Shown: positions 48,122-57,186 of the stretch, piece after piece | How the letters are laid out: every line of letters starts with the position of its first letter | Position numbering within the stretch: the stretch's first letter is position 1 | NCBI GenBank assembly: GCA_950295325.1 | Contig: OX485807.1 | Span: 25,143,666-25,207,665, forward strand | Direction of reading: 5' to 3' | DNA length: 64,000 bases | Source of the DNA: Polytrichum commune | Taxonomy: Eukaryota; Streptophyta; Polytrichopsida; Polytrichales; Polytrichaceae | The notes under the pieces: generated by a model | The model's database searches: none | What the model saw: the letters and a program-made list of their open reading frames with translations, nothing else | Told to the model about the DNA's origin: nothing | Program-made: the position numbers and the translations under genes

Positions 48122-48239
48122 CCCACGGGCGATCGCCCGTGGGAGGGACCTCCCTCTCCCTCAAAAGGCCCCACGGGCGATCGCCCGTGGGAGGGACCTC
48201 CCTCTCCCTCAACATGCCCCACGGGCGATCGCCCGTGGG
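48122..48239 (-). repeat. three hairpin repeats in coding sequence, 48-bp period
   Basis: Perfect 22-bp inverted repeats (stem CCCACGGGC / GCCCGTGGG, loop GATC) at 48122-48143, 48170-48191 and 48218-48239. They encode the peptide repeat GPSHGRSPVG-(P/H)(V/F)EGEG, 16 residues per unit, inside the acidic region of the composite gene. Confidence 0.95.
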
Positions 48240-48284
48240 ATGGACCTGCATCCCCCTCATCCTCATCCTCATCATCTCCCAGCT

Positions 48285-48520
48285 CTTGCAATGGAGCTTC
48301 AGGGGGAGCACCCTCATCATCATAATCATCTCCCTCATCATGGCCTTCCTCGTGCTCCTCTTCACGAGGATCCTCGTCAACCTCCTCCTCATTAACCTCA
48401 TCCTCCTCGTCATCAAGCACCACCTCATCAATCTCCTCTTCATCCTCCTCCTCTTCATCGTCCTCCTCTTCGATATCGTTGGCACGTTTGCTTCTCCTCT
48501 CGCGATCAATATCCTCATCC
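48285..48520 (-). other. Glu/Asp-rich coding stretch
   Basis: The composite gene here encodes a run such as EEEDDEEEEDEEEIDEVV and EDEVNEEEVDEDPREEEHEE. The plus strand is a CTCCTC-rich polypyrimidine tract. Such acidic stretches are common in histone chaperones and nucleolar proteins, but this alone does not assign a role. Confidence 0.8.
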
Positions 48521-51433
48521 TCGCTGTTGTCTCCCGAGTCCTTCCCTTCTTTATACCACCTTTGTAGGCTCCAGTCAACGGCCGCCAACATTCTTGCCTT
48601 TGCCGTGCCAACGACATCCACAGGAACAATGTTCACGACCTTCATACCCAGCGCCTGCAAAAATAAGATAAAATAAATTTAGAAATGGCGGACATATACG
48701 TAATTCATGGTCATTGTTGGAAAAACGAATATGAGTACATAATAAGGATACAAAATGTGAATTCTTACATGTGCGACGATATGAGCTTTGTTTCCACCGC
48801 AAACATTCAAGAAAATTGTCCCTTCCAGACAGGAAGGCTTGATGATGTCAATGTACGTCTGCATCCTGAGCTCCCCCTTGAAAATGGATCTTGACGCCTC
48901 ACTGGCATAAGCCCTCTTCACTGAATATCGCTTGTAGTCTCGGGGGTCATGCATGTCCAACATCTTCCTCCCGCCGCAAATCCGTACTGCTACCTCTTCG
49001 GTTGACTCCCCTTTTTTGGGGAAAATGCAAGTCGTTACCCTCAAAGAACTATTCCGGTAAAAGCAGCCCTGCGAAGTAAGTTTCTCCCCACTGCATCCTC
49101 TGTACAAGGCTTCACAAAACCTCACATTGTACGGGAGATACGCCTTCAACACATTGTGTATAAAGTGTCGATCAGGATACTCCGACACGACAGTCCACAA
49201 TTGTGGGGCTTGTAGTATTCCAGGGAGGTCCCGACGAAGACCTTGCAGAGTGCCTTCAACAATCTCCTTCACACGGAAGCCACTGTCCACTCCGTACCTA
49301 ACTCCAAGAAGAAACCTCGTGTCCATGAAAACATGGGTTATTGGAGCAAACGTTTGTCCCTCAGCACTAACCCGAAACTTGTTGTCTATAGACAACACTG
49401 TGTGCTCCTCCAACACTTCCCTAACCCAAGTGCTAAGTATATTGTTCACTCCCTCCATAAATCGTGCAGGAATCGGCACTTTCTTCTTGGCGGGATTCAA
49501 AGCGGCAGCTAGGTAATCCGCTCCCAGTAGGTCCAGTAGTCTTTCCCTCTGCAGCCGTCCAAAATTGTTCGTCTCCTTCCATGCATGCCATTCGTCGTGG
49601 TCAATAGTGTTATTCTGATCAACTTGAATAACATAACGTGGGGGGGGATCTAAACATTCCGCCATCGCAATATATGTTTCGTTCTTCTTCTTCCTATTGT
49701 ATGCCCACTCACCAATTGTCTTCAAGGTATGGCGGGGATACTCTTCACCTTCTCTGGTGACCAGACATTAATCCGCTGCCATGTCAAGCTTCACCTCTGT
49801 CAAGCCGCGAGTGTGCTTCATGTCGTTCTTCACAACACTTTTGGGTTTAAAACCCTTCTTCTCCTTTGCCAACGCCAGGGTTTTCTTGTCTATATACTTG
49901 CCTCTCTCAAAATCCATGAAAATTCGCTCTCACTTTCTCCAGAGTTCGTCACCCAACGTCAGGAAGATGTGTTCCATTATCAAATTGGATTCCTTCTCCA
50001 CACGGAAGGTCCACATGAGGCACGTGGTGAATTCCTTCCATTTCCTGAACGCTTCACTGTTGGTTGCACTCTCCCGGTTTGTTCGAGGCGGCTTTCCTCT
50101 TCGAATCCACGTCTTCCTTGCGTGCTATATGCACTCCACCCATGTTGGATAGTGCTTTCTATATTCACTATCCAAGTTTAGAACACCAGAAAGATGGAAC
50201 AAAGGATCATCATCACCTTCAGGAGCCCATACCACATTGCATGGCCATCGAGAAAAAAAATTCTTCACCTCCGGAGTGCTCTCTGGGTCATTGACGAACT
50301 CCAGGCAGGCAGCCAACGTGTGTTGTCCATTAACCACATGGAATCTCTTGTCTTCGACCTCCTCAAAACTTCCTGGCTTCGAACTTCTATCTGCTGGAAC
50401 GATGGTCAAAAAGTTCGGATGGTTCTTCTGCATGAACGCAAAATTGAAGAGCCACGTCTTCATCTCTCTCAAATGCGCCTCTGATATGGGTTGACAATTG
50501 TATCCCGCATCTCCCCGCTCAACATTTGCGATATTTACATATCCAGAGACACCCTCGCCAAATATAAACACTCTACTGTATTTCTTCATAAAAACCTCCA
50601 AGTCCATCAACCTATCTCCAACAGATTTATCCGGCGGCCCACTCTTCGACTTCTTTGGAATCTTCTCCACCTCTAGGAAAGGACTAGGATCACTTGGCTT
50701 CTTCTTTCCCTTCCTTTGATTCTCATCTTCTTCGGGATTGTCCTGTACAGTCAAGTCCAGGACGTCATCCTGTCTTGCTTTCTTCCTCGTTGCCGCCTCT
50801 CGAACCTCATCTCCTGCCTTTCTCTTGCCTTCACGGATTTGCTTCTTCTTCGATAATGCCTCCAGCCTTGATGCCTTTGCCTCCTCCACTATAACCTGCA
50901 CCCTGCGGAGAGCAGCTTTGTAGTCCTACTCGATCATGAATGCTCTCTCCTCTTGGGTCTTTGTGTGCTTGTTTGTCTCGCCGTAGATGATACAATAAGT
51001 TAGGAAGTCGCCATTCGTAGACTTGATATTCTCTCCCTCATGATTTAGCTCTTCATTGACATCTTCATATGCGAACGAGTCCACATAGCCAACAACCTTG
51101 AAATCCTTCTTTCGCTTTGAAGACTTGCACATTATCATAACCCTTTTTCCATCGGCTTGAAGGTCCAACACGTGCTTTGCTTTCATATATCTCCTCCATG
51201 TAGTATCAATCTCTGTTTTGGTGTACAATGACAACACCGTTGTCTCCCCAAAGCCACTATATTGCATGAACCACTTGACATTCTCTCCCAAATCGACTAT
51301 GTCCCAGGTCACTGTCCTGGACATTCCACCGGACACTGCGTACAAACAAATGGACATGTTAATACCCTAGGCAAGTCGATGCTTTCGACTATCTAGAAAC
51401 ATATCGAGTCTGTCTTAGGTGCCGTTGTCCTAC

Positions 51434-51464
51434 CTTTTCGAGCAGTCTGCTTCGTTCTTGCCAT
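51434..51464 (-). other. first coding exon encoding the histone H3 N-terminal tail
   Basis: The 31-nt coding exon reads ATG GCA AGA ACG AAG CAG ACT GCT CGA AAA G. The translation is MARTKQTARK, identical to histone H3 through Lys9. The donor G|GTAGGA and acceptor TACGCAG at 51336 give a 97-bp intron, and the next residues are V-S-G-G where H3 has S-T-G-G. An upstream ATG at 51471 is out of frame with exon 2. Only the H3-tail frame joins the long downstream frame. Confidence 0.8.
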
Positions 51465-51683
51465 CGCTCATGAAAAGAAGGATTTCAGTTCAAAACGTCT
51501 ATGTACCTGAATGAAACAAACACTGTCTATTTTAAGTTCTGCACTATACTGCACATTTCCAAAAGAGAAAGGATGATTTCATTTCCTACTGTTAACCATA
51601 TATTTGCTTGTTATATAGCCCATATAGAATGGCCAAATAGAATGCCTCTACATTATAAGATGCCTCTACATTGTGTTACAAGG

Positions 51684-52434
51684 CCCACGGGCGATCGCCC
51701 GTGGGAAGTCCTTGTCATTTGTCTCTGCAAACCAAATCTCTGGTTGCAAGGCCCACGGGCGTTCGCCCGTGGGCAGTGACCTTGCCAACCCCCTTTGAAT
51801 TCTTAGTTCCTAGATAGGTTCTTTCATACAAGGCCCACGGGCGTTCGCCCGTGGGCCTTCCCCCTTTCCTTTTCTAATTCATTCATCTATCTAGTATTCT
51901 AATTCACTCTCATTCTTTAATTCATACTATCTGTCTAATTTTCTTCATACTCATATTTCTCTCAAACATTTATCTCTCTCAAACACATATTTCTCAAAAA
52001 TATATTTCTCAAACACGTACTCCTATTTTCTCAAACACATATTTCTCTCAAACATACCCACTTACTTCTCTCAAACATTCTTATCTTTTATTCATACTCG
52101 TATAATGATTCTCATATGAGAGTTTCATTTTTTACTCACATCTATCTTTAATTCTATACCTCTATTATTTCTCTCATTCATTCCCATTTTTAATTCATAT
52201 TTATACTCTACCTAGTTTCCTTCATACAAGGCCCACGGGCGTTCGCCCGTGGGCCTTCCCCCCTTCTAGTTTTCAATTCATACATCTATATAGCTGTCTC
52301 ATTCCTACTCAAACATTTATTCTCATTTTTAATTTATACTACCTAATTAGTTTCCTCCATACAGGGCCCACGGCCGATCGCCCGTGAGGCAGCCCCACTT
52401 CTCGTTCTAGAGCCCACGGGCGTTCGCCCGTGGA
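51684..52434 (+). repeat. upstream cluster of six hairpin repeats
   Basis: Sites at 51684-51705 (loop GATC), 51752-51773 (GTTC), 51834-51855 (GTTC), 52232-52253 (GTTC), 52367-52388 (GATC, stem slightly decayed) and 52413-52434 (GTTC). Several share flanks: CATACAAGG before and CCTTCCCCC after, then an AATTCAT...CATCTAT stretch, so the hairpin has spread within a larger repeat. The cluster lies just upstream of the H3-tail exon. Confidence 0.93.
51886..52160 (+). repeat. pyrimidine-rich degenerate repeats
   Basis: Repeats of CTCTCAAACA(T/C)A..TTTCTC words, for example TCTCAAACACATATTTCTC, between hairpin sites. No coding potential. Confidence 0.8.
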
Positions 52435-52769
52435 GCTTGATTTTCTACATGACAAACAAATTGACCCTTTTCACACTGCCACCACAAATATCCACTATTA
52501 GAATTGGAACTCACCAGGTTTCCTTGGTGGGGTCATTGCAATTGCTCTGCAATGTCAATAGAATTGCCTGCACACAAGGAAATCAAAAGCATATGTGTGA
52601 AACAAAGTGAACAAATTCAATCAACTAACCCAATTATCAACTTCAAAACCCAAATTGAGCACAATGCAGACCTTTCTTCACTCCAATAATATATGAGTTT
52701 GGCTAATCATGTCTTCAATAGATGATCACATAGCCACATTCAGACCTTCATTCACCTATGCATTTATAA

Positions 52770-53195
52770 CCTGATTGAAGAGAATCCTACAAAAAAACAC
52801 TTTAGGTTTGATTCCATTGACGACAACAATGGCCTACATGGAAAAGAAGGAAATATGGAGAATGCAGCAAACACATGAGATCAACAATCTGGCCACTACA
52901 AATAAATATTCATCAAACAATGTGCCAGAATTTGTGGGCACATTCAAGAATCAATAACAAGCAAAAAGCAAGAGTGGAGAAAGATACATAGAGTGGGCAA
53001 TGCAATTGAGGAAAGGGAATGGGAGCTCATTTCAGATTGTGGCTAAAGACATGCATTCATACCCTTATTGTAGAGAATCCTACAAAACAACACTTTAGGA
53101 TTGATTCCATTGAGGACACCAATGGCGCACATGAAAATGGAAGAAACATGGAGAATTCAGCAAACAAAGGAGATCACTGGGACAATACCAAGCAA
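52770..53195 (+). repeat. imperfect direct repeat, ~293 bp apart
   Basis: AGAGAATCCTACAAA followed by AACACTTTAGG(T/A)TTGATTC at about 52780 recurs at about 53073, with the same order of further words (CCATTGA, ATGGAGAAT, CAGCAAACA). Each copy is about 125 bp. The frame at 53019-53519 crosses the second copy and shows no recognisable domain. Confidence 0.8.
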
Positions 53196-53499
53196 AAAAC
53201 TTCCAAGAATCAATACCAAGCAAAAAAGAAGAATCAATGGAGCAATTTCGCCTCCTACACTCATACCAGATTGCAAAGAATAGGTGAAATTCTGTTGAGT
53301 ACTCACCTTAATTGGATTGAAGGAGGTTTGATGGAGAGTTTGGGACTGCAGAAAGATGCAATGAGTGGGAAATGGGAATTGATGCCAGACTCTTCCAAAT
53401 GTGCCAGAAATGTAACCACAGAAAAGGGTGTGAGCAATGGAATATGGAGGGAAGAGGTTCTGACCCAAAGGGTGCGACCCAAACGGCGAGGAGGGAAAG

Positions 53500-53860
53500 A
53501 GAAAGAGAATGAGAAATAGAAAGACAAAGAAAAAGACAAAGAGAATTCCGGCGATGGCGCCTGAGAGGGAGTGAGGGATGGAGGAAGGAGCCAGGAAGGA
53601 AGAGAGGTGAGTGAGGGGGAGGTGGGAGACGAAACGAGGGCATTGTTGGCGGAATTCAATGCATGTTGGGAGGAATTCATTGCATGGTGGGAGGAATTCA
53701 ATAATGGTCCGAGAGCATTGAAGGCGCCTTGGGAGGGAGGGAAAGAGAAAGAGAGACGGAAGAGGCTGGAGGGAGAAGAACAAAAGAACAAAAGAACAAA
53801 AGAAAAGATGGGTGGGAGAGGAGATGGATGGGAGGGCCATGGAGGGACGTGAGGGAGATG
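53500..53860 (+). other. purine-rich tract
   Basis: The plus strand is almost all purine (GAGAAAGAGAATGAGAAATA, later GGGAGGGAGGGAAAG and repeated AAAAGAACAA). Long frames on the minus strand here are compositional (Ser/Leu/Pro/Phe runs). I see no gene. It could be a promoter-proximal tract of a gene not visible here. Confidence 0.6.
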
Positions 53861-55438
53861 AAGGGACTTGAATATGACGGCCGAGGTACACGTCCTCCTT
53901 GCGATTGGACCTACGATAGGCCATCATGTGAAGTGAGCCTACATGCCCACTTCACTATTCATCATTGGAAGAGAGCCTACATGAGCACTTGAGTTGGGAG
54001 TTGCCTGTATGTTCAAACCCAATGTAAAACCCAATGGGAACAACCTACAAGAACAAACATACAGGATGTGAAACCCAATGGGAACATGATATGAACCAAC
54101 ATGAACCAATATATGTATATATGTATATGTGTATGTGTATGTGTATGTGTATGTGTAAATGTGTATATATAATAAAAAATGACATAGTATCTTCAGTGAC
54201 TACAATATAAGTATCTTCAATCACATAGTATCTTCAATCAATATAAGTTATTGATAGAATCTTAAAAGACATACTTTATTCAAAGTTTTTGAAAGACATA
54301 CTTTAACATGCTCCAAAAGACAATCCCACCCTCCTTTGACAACAAAGTTTGGAGTTGCTAACCCTTTGCCATCCAATGAGGCCTAAAGGATAAAATATAA
54401 CTCACCCGTTCAAATATGACCCCCAACTATCTTGATTTACCCAAATAGTATAATAGCTAGTTTGGACTTTAAGGAACATGACATAAACCACGTGATTAAA
54501 GATAACACAAACATTTAAATGTTGAACCACCCTAATAAGTGACATTGGTGTCCAATGTTCATGGTATTTCGTGTCATGTGCGCTATTTGTGAAGGGCCTA
54601 TACTAGCAATTTTAGATGCCAAGGGCAATTTGATTGATTGCCATGACCCCTAATTTTGCATTGGACCTACCAATGTTTGAGGGGCTCCTCACAATATATA
54701 GTAGACCATGCCATGTAGGTTTTGCATACCACTTGAAAGTCTAGTAGACTTTTCGTCTAGTAGACTATTCTGAAGCACAAAATACAAATAATTAACCACA
54801 TTAAGATTTGAGCAATACAATGAATGTGGCTTGCATTGATTTTCTATTGAAAAATAACTTCAAACAAATAGTAATGTAAATCATTATCATAGTAGTGGTA
54901 ATGTTTCTTGCACACACTTGTATGTCAATCACCTAATATACTAATTCATTTTGCTTCTAGTAATGGACCCCAAAAGTAGGGCGTGAATTTTTACTACCCA
55001 AGATGTGTTATTACACAATATTTCCAAGTGTTTCTTGACAACATCAATAAAATGGGGTCTCATGGTCACAACTAGTATTATCTTATAATACCCATTGTTG
55101 TTCATAAAAACAATTGAAGATGGGGAAAGATGTTATTTCATCACCCCTGGGCCAATAACTAACACATGACCCATTTCCATGTATTAAACATGTACTCAAT
55201 ACTGAAATTGTGGTTAGCAACACTCAAGGTTGATTATGTTTTTAAGATGCACCCATGGCATTGTGGACCCATAACATTAGTGGAATCCGAGCCAATGATT
55301 TGTTGGACCGACAGTGAATTTAGAAAGTGCGTGCGAACCTTCCATGATGGTGGGAGTGGCCGGTCTGATTTTTGGGCATAATCGGTCAACATCCCAATGT
55401 TTCCAAGTCCAGCCGGTTCCACAATGTGATTGTTTGGT
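53861..55438. other. no gene seen; TATG microsatellite
   Basis: At about 54109-54171 an imperfect (TATG)n/(TGTA)n run is present. The rest is AT-rich without recognisable proteins. The DNA at 55369-55430 is similar to a stretch in front of the RDR1-like gene (36136-36196). Confidence 0.6.
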
Positions 55439-55466
55439 TTTAGGGTTTAGGGTTTAGGGTTTAGGG
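55439..55466 (+). repeat. interstitial telomere-type repeat (TTTAGGG)4
   Basis: Four exact TTTAGGG units, the Arabidopsis-type plant telomere repeat, followed by TTTGG. Too short to be a chromosome end. Confidence 0.93.
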
Positions 55467-56092
55467 TTTGGCAAATACATGAATTTTAATTTTTAAAATA
55501 ATAACCATAAAAACACCACACAAATATATGACCCTATTACATTTAACCCTAAACCCTATTAGAATTAACATTATTTTACATTAATATTTGGCATCGCACG
55601 ATGTACTGTTATTCCATTGGGCAATTCAAATGTATTACTTATGAGTTCATAATCACTCATGTTGAAAAGGTTGTTTGGACGTTTAGGGCCTTCACTTATT
55701 TGTGTGAATAGGTGTGAAGCTAAGAATAACCCACCCCCCCCCCCATAGGTAGAAAGAGAGTGTGTAGAAAAGATTGGACTTATATGTGCTCAAATATGGA
55801 CATTAGGTAGGTTTAGTACTTAAGACATATGTAGAGACTTTGTAAGCGCTTTGGCTTTTCAATAATTAAAGGTTGACCAAGTAATCATTGTGAAAGATTG
55901 ACATGCAAATAGATAAATAGCATCACCAACTTCTTATGCAAGTGAGCAAATGTAAATAGAGAGTCTCTTCACATGTAGGTGTTTACTGCCTTTTGGTGGG
56001 GAACTTTGTGACCGTGGCTTTATGAATGGTTTTGTATCTTAGGTAGGGATTGATTAGATGGGACATTTGGGGAGAGGTCTTGGTGAGAGGTT

Positions 56093-56330
56093 CACTATAA
56101 GAAACCCGCGTTTTTTGGGTCGTTTTGGGGAAACGAGTGATGTTTTCCGAGATGTCACTATGTTCGGCAATAAACGCCCACAAAATTGCAGATTTTATTG
56201 GACGTTGCGTGAAACATGACAGATCATGGGCCAGGACATGGCGATGTCAGGAAGGATAGCCATGTTCTTGTGGATGTCATTTAAAACATGCTGACGTCTT
56301 GCGTCGGGCCGTTTGTAAGGCCGCTAACGC
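56093..56330 (+). mobile_element. left end of a CACTA transposon with subterminal motifs
   Basis: CACTATAAGAAACCCGCG has the CACTA superfamily terminus form (CACTA...GAAA). In the next 240 bp the word GATGTC and its complement GACATC-like variants recur (about 56152, 56242, 56273), as expected for subterminal repeats bound by the element's own protein. The transposase lies to the right on the minus strand, so this is the element's 3' side. The right terminus (TTTCTTATAGTG expected) was not found in the window. Confidence 0.6.
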
Positions 56331-57186
56331 CACGTCATCCCCACAGGTCTATCCACGGCATGTATAAAGTTGCGGCGGGCAGACTTAAAGTGCTGCCCGG
56401 GAAAAAAAGGTTGGAGAATGTTCAACTATGTGTGGTTGGCTATAAAAGACAAACTTGTTCCCAAAAATTTGAGGGAATGCCACATAAATTTCTCACGGTG
56501 CATCAATATGGTTCTTGGCATGCATGTTATTCTCCCGAATTCCGTTCAAATATTTGTAGCGGATGAGCCAAAAAACACGGGGGTGGTTGAGTCATTCTCT
56601 AATTGCCATAAGGTAGACATGCGGGACCACAATTGCATACCGTAGGTTCATATATAGCAGGTTCAACACATGTTAGCTGAATAATTAATTAAAGTGGAAA
56701 AATGCCCTTTGGATTAAAATAGAAAAATTATGAAATTTCAAGTTTTGCTACAAAATGAATGTTTTCTCATTCACTTGTTTATAATTTAGTTTGTCATATG
56801 TTGATTTTGATTTCAAAGGATTTCAAAGGTTATATATTTGTACATTTAGACATGAGGAAATCAAGGGAAGACTTTTGCAAGCAAAATATGGCACTTCATT
56901 GCTCTCACAATTCCAAAAATACATGCGCCAAACGTGGGAGTGCCCACGTTGGATCTCGTGGCCACATTCCACATATAGACGAGCAACTGCTACTGGAAAA
57001 TCTTAGTGCCTAGAAAATTATGACCATCCGTCTGTTTGAACACAAAGGACGTCTCCGCAGACACCCGAGTAGACATCAGCCTTGACAGTCGGTTCCTCTC
57101 CAACAAGGCGTCCCTTGTGACGCAACCTTATACATTGCATGCCATGTGTGATGTGACGTTGCTGTAGGTGCTTTGGGTTGTAACCA
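56331..57186. other. 3' non-coding part of the CACTA element
   Basis: There is no clear gene between the left terminus and the end of the transposase. Short plus-strand frames at 56288-56645 and 56759-57013 have no recognised motifs. Confidence 0.5.

Larger units (their letters stand above)
45757..51464 (-). pseudogene. composite gene: H3-tail N-terminus, ParB-like region, acidic region, FCP1-like domain
   Basis: Five exons: 51464-51434, 51335-48769, 48654-46833, 46718-46687 and 46542-45757. All introns are GT-AG (97, 114, 114 and 144 bp) and all junctions keep one frame, giving 1746 codons including the final TAG. Order: MARTKQTARK; a unique region (SRTVTWDIVDLGENVKWFMQ); coiled basic segment with VLDLT; ParB/DGQHR-like stretch (QPISEAHLREMKTWL, FHVVNGQHTLAACLEFV); conserved unknown region (ECLDPPPRYVIQVDQ); long Glu/Asp-rich region; 48-bp coding repeat; VICLDSDDD and LEVIDIS, both like SUMO-interaction motifs; FCP1/NIF-like phosphatase domain. 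Exon 2 has stops at 50926-50928, 50125-50127, 49930-49932 and 49768-49770 but no frameshift, so this copy is probably inactive, at least upstream of 49768. The function is unknown; a chromatin role is inference from the H3 tail. It may be one copy of a mobile or multicopy family. Confidence 0.7.

Noticed and set aside
48122-48239. CRISPR-like array
   Set aside because: Three palindromes with a constant 48-bp period in a coding exon; the spacers are the same sequence, and the context is eukaryotic.
47928-48567. Plus-strand frames opposite the composite gene
   Set aside because: They are shadows of the acidic coding region and the palindromic repeats.
47823-48629. A 268-codon frame overlapping the acidic region
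   Set aside because: It is a shifted frame of the GAG/GAT-rich composite gene, giving Met/Arg runs; the true frame is supported by splice junctions on both sides.
51469-51471. Upstream ATG as the true start of the composite gene
   Set aside because: It is out of frame with exon 2; only the ATG at 51464 joins the long frame.
48122-52434. Hairpin core GGCGATCGCC as a sign of cyanobacterial (HIP1) DNA
   Set aside because: The loop varies to GTTC, GAAC and GAAA, the flanks are plant-like and inside a spliced gene; chance match to HIP1.
53157-53927. A 256-codon minus-strand frame rich in Ser, Leu, Pro and Phe
   Set aside because: It is the complement of a purine-rich tract; composition explains it, and no start context or motif supports it.
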